Shown: in pieces, positions 6,297 through 10,822 of the stretch
Position numbering within the stretch: position 1 is the stretch's first letter
Layout of the letters: each line of letters opens with the position of its first letter
NCBI GenBank assembly: GCA_934573945.1
Contig: CAKTMQ010000045.1
Location: forward strand, 1 to 10,822
Length of the DNA stretch: 10,822 nt
Direction: 5' to 3'
Source of the DNA: an uncultured Oscillospiraceae bacterium
GTDB taxonomy: Bacteria > Bacillota > Clostridia > Oscillospirales > Oscillospiraceae
Translations under genes and position numbers: made by a program
The notes under the pieces: model-generated
Told to the model about the DNA's origin: nothing
Seen by the model: the letters and a program-made list of their open reading frames with translations, nothing else
The model's database searches: none

Positions 6297-6329
6297 AGAG
6301 ACGGCAATGTATCTTCAGGAGGAACTGCT

Positions 6330-6767
6330 ATGAACCGTGAAAATAAACGGAAAACCTTTGAAAAGAACTACTACAAGACCCATGCCTGCAGTGACAGCTT
6401 TACCTGCAAGGTCTGCGGCAGGCTATGTACCCCGCAGAACGCCGGCAGCGACCACCGCAACCACTGCCCCAACTGTCTCACCAGCCTCCATGTGGATCTG
6501 GAGCCGGGTGACCGGGCGGCTGACTGCGGCGGCGTCATGGAGCCGGTGGCGGTATGGGTGCGCCGGGGCGGCGAGTGGGCCATCATCCACCGCTGCAAGC
6601 GCTGCGGCGCGCTCAGCTCCAACCGCGTGGCGGCGGACGACAATCCCATGAAGCTCATGAGCATCGCCATGAAGTCACTGTGTCTGCCGCCGTTTCCGCT
6701 GGATCGTATCCGGGAGATGACGGCGCTGATGGGCGGCGACGGTGTATTCCCGGAGGATATGGGCTGA
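6330..6767 (+). CDS. RNHCP domain zinc-binding protein
   Basis: The 145-residue product contains the family signature RNHCPNC (43-49) after a first CxxC pair (C26, C29), so C26/C29/C46/C49 likely bind one zinc. A second motif, HRCKRCG (87-93), with C66 may make another site. RNHCP proteins are small bacterial proteins of unknown function; a nucleic-acid-related role is often assumed from the zinc-ribbon character but is not shown. The start at 6330 is chosen over the in-frame ATG at 6243 because AGGAGG lies seven bases before it and relatives begin with an N-R-x-x-K-x-F-like segment. The product has no signal peptide or membrane helix. It ends 43 bases before a strong terminator and is probably a short transcription unit of its own. 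Confidence 0.85.
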   Translation: MNRENKRKTFEKNYYKTHACSDSFTCKVCGRLCTPQNAGSDHRNHCPNCLTSLHVDLEPGDRAADCGGVMEPVAVWVRRGGEWAIIHRCKRCGALSSNRVAADDNPMKLMSIAMKSLCLPPFPLDRIREMTALMGGDGVFPEDMG

Positions 6768-6810
6768 TGCGGGGACGCCGGCGGGAAGCGGCTGATCAAG
6801 CCGCCACCTG

Positions 6811-6848
6811 AACAGGCACACGGGATATTCCCGTGTGCCTGTTTTTTA
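6811..6848 (+). terminator. Intrinsic terminator after the RNHCP gene
   Basis: A perfect 15-base-pair stem, AACAGGCACACGGGA (6811-6825) with its complement at 6829-6843, has a minimal TAT loop. The right arm runs into a run of six T (6842-6847). It separates the RNHCP unit from the SPFH operon, whose promoter begins about 50 bases further on. Confidence 0.92.
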
Positions 6849-6899
6849 TACAAAAAGGCGCGCTGTGGGGAAGAGATGGCACTTTCCCTTATATCACGC

Positions 6900-6928
6900 T
6901 GGACACGACGGTGTGACAATGGTATAAT
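6900..6928 (+). promoter_or_regulatory. SigA-type extended -10 promoter of the SPFH/ydjGH-like operon
   Basis: TGGACA (6900-6905), 17 bases, then consensus TATAAT (6923-6928) preceded by TGG (extended -10). Transcription would begin near 6935, leaving an untranslated leader of about 145 bases before the ATG at 7080. I see no riboswitch or clear leader peptide in that stretch. The Bacillus subtilis pspA-ydjGHI operon uses a SigW promoter (TGAAAC-type -35, CGTA-type -10); no such motif was seen here. Confidence 0.7.
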
Positions 6929-7079
6929 GTATCTGGATAACCGGCGGGAGCCTGTCTCTTTGCTGGTCAATGACGGTCTCCGCAGAAGCTATGATATGGC
7001 GCCGCCGCACAGGGAACGGTATTTCAGAGGGTGGCGGTGCGGGAAACCGATTCTATGAAAAGAGAAAAGGAGAACAGAA

Positions 7080-8342
7080 ATGGGACTGATCAAAGCAGCA
7101 CTGGGCAGCGTGGGCGGCGTGATGGCCGACCAGTGGAAGGAATATTTCTATTGTGAAGCTATGCCGGAGAACGTCATGGCTGTCAAGGGCCAGAAGCGCA
7201 CCTCCAATCGTTCCAGCAATACCAAGGGCAGCGACAACGTGATCTCCAACGGCAGCGTTATCGCGGTGGCCGACGGCCAGTGCATGATGATCGTGGATCA
7301 GGGACGCATCATCGAGGTCTGCGCCGTGCCCGGCGAGTTCACCTACGATATGTCCACCGAGCCCTCCCTGTTTACCGGGGAGCTGAAAGGCAGCATCCGC
7401 GCCGTCATCGACAATATGACCAACCGCTTCACCTTCGGCGGCGAAGCCCCCAAGGATCAGCGCATCTACTATTTCAACACCAAGGAACTGATCGGCAACA
7501 AGTACGGCACGCCGTCTCCCGTGCCCTTCCGTGTGGTGGATCAGCGCGCCGGTATCGACATCGATGTGGGTATCCGCTGCTTCGGCGAGTACAGCTACCG
7601 TATCACCAACCCGGTGCTGTTCTACACCAACGTCTGCGGCAATGTGGGCGAGGCCTACACCCGCGACAAGCTGGACAGCCAGCTCAAGACTGAGCTGCTG
7701 ACGGCGCTCCAGCCCGCTTTTGCCAAGATCGGTGAGAACGGTATCCGCTATTCTCAGCTGCCCGGCCACACCATGGAGCTGGCCGACGCGCTGAACGAGG
7801 TACTCAGCAAGAAGTGGCGCGATCTCCGGGGCATCGAGATCGTGTCCTGCGGCGTGTCCAGTGTGACCGCCGACGAAGAGGATGAGAAGATGCTCAAGGA
7901 GCTGCAGCGGAACGCGGCTTTCATGGATCCCACCCGTGCGGCGGCACACCTCGTTGGCTCTCAGGGCGACGCTATGAAGATGGCAGCCAGCAATCAGGGC
8001 GGCGCGGCCATGGCCTTCATGGGCATGAACATGGCTGGTCAGGCGGGCGGCATGAACGCCCAGAACCTGTATGCCATGGGTCAGCAGCAGGCGGCGCAGC
8101 CCGCGGCAGGCGGCTGGACGTGCTCCTGCGGTCACAGCGGCAATACCGGCAAGTTCTGCGCCGAATGCGGCCAGCCCAAGCCCGCTCCTGCCGGTGAGTG
8201 GAAGTGCGCCTGCGGCGCGGTGAACACCGGCAAATTCTGCGCCGAGTGCGGTCAGCCCAAGCCCGCCGGGGAGTGGACGTGCAGCTGCGGCAGCGTCAAC
8301 AAGGGCAAGTTCTGCGCCAATTGCGGCAATCCCCGACCCTGA
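7080..8342 (+). CDS. SPFH-domain protein of the YdjI (virion-core-like) family with three tandem zinc ribbons
   Basis: The 420-residue protein starts MGLIKAALGSVGGVMADQWK, the usual opening of YdjI-type SPFH (stomatin/flotillin-like) proteins, and holds the SPFH/Band_7 domain to about residue 260. No membrane helix is present, so membrane contact is peripheral or through partners. A Met/Gly/Gln-rich linker (about 290-345) leads to three zinc-ribbon repeats: C348/C350/C360/C363, C376/C378/C387/C390 and C401/C403/C412/C415, each of form W-x-CxC-G ... KFCAxCG. Bacillus YdjI helps place the stress protein PspA at membranes; a scaffolding role here is inferred. AAGGAG lies before the ATG. It is the first gene of an operon with DUF5684, YdjG-like and YdjH-like genes. 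The first two ribbon repeats are almost identical in DNA, suggesting recent duplication. Confidence 0.9.
   Translation: MGLIKAALGSVGGVMADQWKEYFYCEAMPENVMAVKGQKRTSNRSSNTKGSDNVISNGSVIAVADGQCMMIVDQGRIIEVCAVPGEFTYDMSTEPSLFTGELKGSIRAVIDNMTNRFTFGGEAPKDQRIYYFNTKELIGNKYGTPSPVPFRVVDQRAGIDIDVGIRCFGEYSYRITNPVLFYTNVCGNVGEAYTRDKLDSQLKTELLTALQPAFAKIGENGIRYSQLPGHTMELADALNEVLSKKWRDLRGIEIVSCGVSSVTADEEDEKMLKELQRNAAFMDPTRAAAHLVGSQGDAMKMAASNQGGAAMAFMGMNMAGQAGGMNAQNLYAMGQQQAAQPAAGGWTCSCGHSGNTGKFCAECGQPKPAPAGEWKCACGAVNTGKFCAECGQPKPAGEWTCSCGSVNKGKFCANCGNPRP
8115..8339 (+). repeat. Three tandem zinc-ribbon coding repeats inside the SPFH gene
   Basis: Units begin at about 8115, 8199 and 8274 and encode 28, 25 and 22 residues. 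Units 1 and 2 share nearly the same DNA from the GGCAA.TTCTGCGCCGA core through the CAGCCCAAGCCCGC spacer, differing mainly at third codon positions; unit 3 is more diverged at its end (NPRP instead of QPKP). In-frame unit gain or loss by recombination is plausible. Confidence 0.85.
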
Positions 8343-8378
8343 GGTGCGTGACGACATCGGAGAAGTGAGGAGAAAACT

Positions 8379-8930
8379 ATGCAGTATGTAGATTATTACG
8401 ACTACTATTACGAGTATACGACCCCGATCTACTACAACCCTGTGGCCAGTATCGGCTCTCTGGCGCTGAGCGTACTTCTGATCGTGGCCATGTGGATGAT
8501 TTTCAAAAAGGCCGGCAAGCCCGGCTGGGCTGCCATTGTGCCTTTCTACAACATCTATGTGCTGTACGAGATCACCTGGGGCAGCGGCTGGCGGTTCCTG
8601 ATGCTGCTGATCCCCATCTATAACATCATTCTGGGCATACAGACCCAGGTCAAGCTGGCGAAGGCTTTTGGCAAGAGCGGCGGCTTCGCCGTGGGACTGA
8701 TCTTCCTGCCCTATGTGTTCAACCCCATTCTGGGCTTCGACGACGCTGCCTATCTGGGTGTGCCCGGTAAGGGCGGCGACTATCAGCAGCCGTCCCGGGA
8801 GGGCTATGCGCCTGACAGCGGCTGCCGGCAGCCCCGGCAGGAGCCTGAGTTCCGCGTGACCAGCTGCCCCTACTGCGGTGCAAGGGTCAACGGCGGCAAG
8901 TTCTGCGAGAACTGCGGCAGGCAGCTGTAA
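8379..8930 (+). CDS. DUF5684 membrane protein with C-terminal zinc ribbon
   Basis: The 183-residue product opens with a tyrosine-rich segment (YVDYYDYYYEYTTPIYYN, 3-20). Membrane helices follow at about 25-41, 68-85 (with WGSGWRFLMLLIP before IYNIILG) and about 102-118. The segment IFKKAGKPGWAAIVPFYNIY and the later FAVGLIFLPYVFNPILGF are hallmarks of DUF5684, an uncharacterised membrane family. After a polar linker (about 127-160) the tail is a zinc ribbon with C163, C166, C176 and C179, similar to those of the SPFH protein just upstream. GAGGAG lies six bases before the ATG; the gap to the SPFH gene is 36 bases. Shared ribbons suggest assembly with the SPFH and YdjG-like proteins (inference). 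DUF5684 is not part of the Bacillus ydjGHI set. Confidence 0.88.
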   Translation: MQYVDYYDYYYEYTTPIYYNPVASIGSLALSVLLIVAMWMIFKKAGKPGWAAIVPFYNIYVLYEITWGSGWRFLMLLIPIYNIILGIQTQVKLAKAFGKSGGFAVGLIFLPYVFNPILGFDDAAYLGVPGKGGDYQQPSREGYAPDSGCRQPRQEPEFRVTSCPYCGARVNGGKFCENCGRQL

Positions 8931-8972
8931 AGCAAAGACTTTCGGAAACATAGAGAATACGGGAGGAGAGCA

Positions 8973-10112
8973 ATGGCATCACAGATCACCAACTATAAAT
9001 GCCCGGCCTGTACCGGACCGCTGCACTTCGTAGGCGCGTCCGGCAAGCTGGAGTGTGATTTCTGCGGCGGCAAATACGACGTGGCGGAGATCGAGGCACT
9101 GTACGCCGACAAGGAAGCCAAGGCCGTGGAGGCCACGGAGCAGGCCAACGCCAAGGCGGAGCAAAACCGTCAGAAACTGGAGGATATGGAGGCGCAGGGC
9201 TGGGACACCTCATCCCTGAACAGCGACTGGGGCGCGGAGGCAAACGGCATGAAGGCCTACAACTGCCCCTCCTGCGGCGCAGAGCTGATCTGTGACGCGT
9301 CCACCGCCGCCACTTCCTGCCCTTACTGCGGCAACCCCACCGTGGTGCCGGGACAGTTCAGCGGCGCGCTGAAGCCCGATTACGTCCTGCCTTTCAAGCT
9401 CAGCAAGGAGGACGCGGTGGCGGCGCTGAAAAAGCACTACAAGGGCAAGCCCTTCCTGCCCAAGGCCTTCACCAAGAGCAACCATATCGAGAAGATCCAG
9501 GGCGTCTACGTCCCCTTCTGGATGTTTGACGGCCGGGCGCAGGGCACTGTGGAGTACGAGGGCCTGATCTCCCACGTCCACACGGAGGGCGACTATGAAG
9601 TCACCACCACCGAACACTACGATGTGCGCCGCGGCGGTACCATCTCCTTTGAGAAGGTGCCGGTGGACGCCTCCAGCAAGATGCCCGACGACCACATGGA
9701 CTCCATCGAGCCGTACAACTACGCCGACCTGACGCCCTTTTCCACCGCTTATCTGCCGGGCTTCCTGGCGGATAAGTACGATGTGTCTGTGGCGGACAGC
9801 CAGGAGCGGGCGGATACCCGCTGCACCGCCACACTGGAGGCGGCGCTGCGCCGCACGGCGGATCAGTACGACACCTGCGTCCCCGTGCAGCAGGACATCC
9901 GTCTGAAGCGGGGCAAGGTACACTATGCCCTGCTGCCGGTGTGGATGCTCCACACCAAGTGGAACGGCAAGGACTTCCTGTTCGCCATGAACGGCCAGAC
10001 CGGCAAGCTGGTGGGCGACCTGCCCACGGATATGGGCAAGTTCTGGGCCACGTTTGCGGCCATCGCCGCGCCGGTGACGGCGCTGGCGGCGCTGCTGATG
10101 TGGCTGGCGTAA
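8973..10112 (+). CDS. YdjG-like protein with two TFIIB-type zinc ribbons and C-terminal membrane anchor
   Basis: The 379-residue product carries a first zinc ribbon (C10, C13, C28, C31), a charged Ala/Glu/Lys-rich helical, likely coiled-coil, segment (about 42-78), a second ribbon (C98, C101, C116, C119) and a long C-terminal domain including GVYVPFWMFDGRAQGTVEYEG and HYALLPVWMLHTKWNGKDF, which typify YdjG-type proteins once misannotated as primosomal N'-like. It ends with one membrane helix (about 357-379). Bacillus YdjG is a membrane partner of the SPFH protein YdjI and of YdjH in the PspA stress complex; the same role is inferred here. GGGAGGAG precedes the ATG by about four bases. It follows the DUF5684 gene by 42 bases and precedes the TPM gene by 17. 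Confidence 0.85.
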   Translation: MASQITNYKCPACTGPLHFVGASGKLECDFCGGKYDVAEIEALYADKEAKAVEATEQANAKAEQNRQKLEDMEAQGWDTSSLNSDWGAEANGMKAYNCPSCGAELICDASTAATSCPYCGNPTVVPGQFSGALKPDYVLPFKLSKEDAVAALKKHYKGKPFLPKAFTKSNHIEKIQGVYVPFWMFDGRAQGTVEYEGLISHVHTEGDYEVTTTEHYDVRRGGTISFEKVPVDASSKMPDDHMDSIEPYNYADLTPFSTAYLPGFLADKYDVSVADSQERADTRCTATLEAALRRTADQYDTCVPVQQDIRLKRGKVHYALLPVWMLHTKWNGKDFLFAMNGQTGKLVGDLPTDMGKFWATFAAIAAPVTALAALLMWLA

Positions 10113-10129
10113 AAGGGGAGGGGAAAACG

Positions 10130-10822
10130 ATGAAACAGAGATTTGTGGCCCTTCTTCTGGCGCTGCTGGCGGCGCTGACGCTGACCGTGCCCGCGTGGGC
10201 GGAGCAGCAGAGCGGCGATCCCTTCGTTTACGACACGGTGGGACTGCTGTCGGACGGGGACTGCGCCTATCTGGAGCAGACGGCGGACGCCATCTCGTGG
10301 CAGTACCGGTGCGCGGTGTATATCGTCACCGTGGACGATTACGGGCAGTACGGCGATGATGCATATGAGGCGGCGGCCAATATCTACAACGGCCAGGACT
10401 TCGGCATCGGCGCGGAGCGCAGCGGCATCCTGCTGCTTCTCAGCATGTGGGACCGCAGCTACGCCCTGTACGTCCGGGACGGCTACGCCAAGAGCATGGT
10501 GGGCAATTACGCCCAGGAGCAGCTGGAGAACAGCTTCCTGCCCTATTTCAGCAGCGATGACTGGTACGGCGGCCTCCGCGCCTATCTGACCACCTGCAGC
10601 GACGATATGGCGCTGGCGGATATGGGCCAGCCGGTGAAGCGGCCGGTGACCAAGGTGCTCCTGCCCGCCCTGCTGGTGGGCTGCGGCGTGTCGCTGCTGG
10701 TGTGCCTGCTGCTGAAGGCCAAGATGAAGTCCGTCCGCAAGGGCGCGGAGGCGGATGTCTACGTCACCGCCGACGGCCTTGACCTGACGGAGCGGTACGA
10801 CCGCTATACTCACACCACCGAG
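10130..10822 (+). CDS. TPM-domain (YdjH-like) membrane protein, C-terminus cut by window end
   Basis: The first 231 codons are present; no stop is reached. A signal peptide (KQR, a Leu/Ala-rich core, then PAWA before EQQ at about residue 25) places the next domain outside the cell. Residues about 30-165 read FVYDTVGLLSDGDCAYLEQ, then VYIVTVDDYG, YNGQDFGIG, SGILLLLSMWDRSYAL and GYAKSMVGNYAQEQ, the pattern of TPM domains (TLP18.3/Psb32/MOLO-1, UPF0603). A membrane helix follows at about 180-200 (LLPALLVGCGVSLLVCLLL), then a basic cytoplasmic part (KAKMKSVRKGAEAD). This matches YdjH, encoded beside ydjG and ydjI in Bacillus. GGGGAGGGG lies before the ATG. It is the fourth gene of the operon; whether pspA or others follow cannot be seen. 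Confidence 0.85.
   Translation, partial: MKQRFVALLLALLAALTLTVPAWAEQQSGDPFVYDTVGLLSDGDCAYLEQTADAISWQYRCAVYIVTVDDYGQYGDDAYEAAANIYNGQDFGIGAERSGILLLLSMWDRSYALYVRDGYAKSMVGNYAQEQLENSFLPYFSSDDWYGGLRAYLTTCSDDMALADMGQPVKRPVTKVLLPALLVGCGVSLLVCLLLKAKMKSVRKGAEADVYVTADGLDLTERYDRYTHTTE

Noticed and set aside
5558..6307. A 249-codon minus-strand frame spanning the end of the metallopeptidase and the membrane-protein gene
   Set aside because: Crosses two plus-strand genes; polar, compositionally odd product with no recognisable motif.
6876..7058. A 60-codon plus-strand ORF before the SPFH gene
   Set aside because: It overlaps the predicted promoter, its first usable ATG lies at the -10 box, and no ribosome binding site is present.
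7053..8951. A 632-codon open frame on the minus strand opposite the SPFH and DUF5684 genes
   Set aside because: It is a mirror of GC-rich codon use; its product is low-complexity Ala/Gly/His-rich without recognisable domains, while the plus strand encodes clear families with good ribosome binding sites.

Overview
The window looks like chromosomal DNA of a GC-rich gut Firmicute, most likely an Oscillospiraceae/Ruminococcaceae-type clostridium. The evidence is strong GGAGG-type ribosome binding sites, SigA-like promoters that often carry an extended -10, a Gram-positive lipoprotein, and protein families common in gut Clostridia (U32-like, LURP-one/YxjI, RNHCP, DUF5684, SPFH/YdjI). This placement is an inference from composition and gene content; there is no rRNA or tRNA here to confirm it. 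No CRISPR array, insertion sequence or tRNA was seen.

Left part (1-3060): the 5' end of a MalY/PatB-type aminotransferase on the minus strand, with its own promoter, sits downstream of a minus-strand U32-peptidase-like protein. A plus-strand promoter then leads into a small broken membrane-protein gene (in-frame TGA plus an apparent frameshift) and an intact protein that may be distantly related to methylpurine-DNA glycosylases. A minus-strand YxjI/LURP-one protein converges on that gene.

Middle (2930-6850): a divergent intergenic region holds a promoter for yxjI-like on the minus strand, a long perfect inverted repeat, and a near-consensus promoter with a perfect palindromic operator at its start site, in front of a TetR-family regulator. 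The regulator is followed by a remnant of a small cysteine-rich (KTR-like) protein overlapping its stop codon, a 617-residue lipoprotein with a C-terminal HEIWH zinc-metallopeptidase motif, and a four-helix membrane protein. An RNHCP zinc-binding protein follows, preceded by a leader with a possible tiny ORF and ended by a strong intrinsic terminator.

Right part (6900-10822): one promoter drives at least four tightly spaced plus-strand genes: an SPFH protein of the YdjI type with three tandem zinc ribbons, a DUF5684 membrane protein with a zinc ribbon, a YdjG-type protein with two zinc ribbons, a helical segment and a C-terminal membrane anchor, and a TPM-domain (YdjH-type) protein cut by the window end. 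This matches the accessory genes of the Bacillus subtilis pspA-ydjGHI membrane-stress operon. Here no pspA is visible, the promoter looks like SigA rather than SigW, and an extra DUF5684 gene is built in. The likely shared role is an SPFH-organised membrane complex for envelope maintenance.
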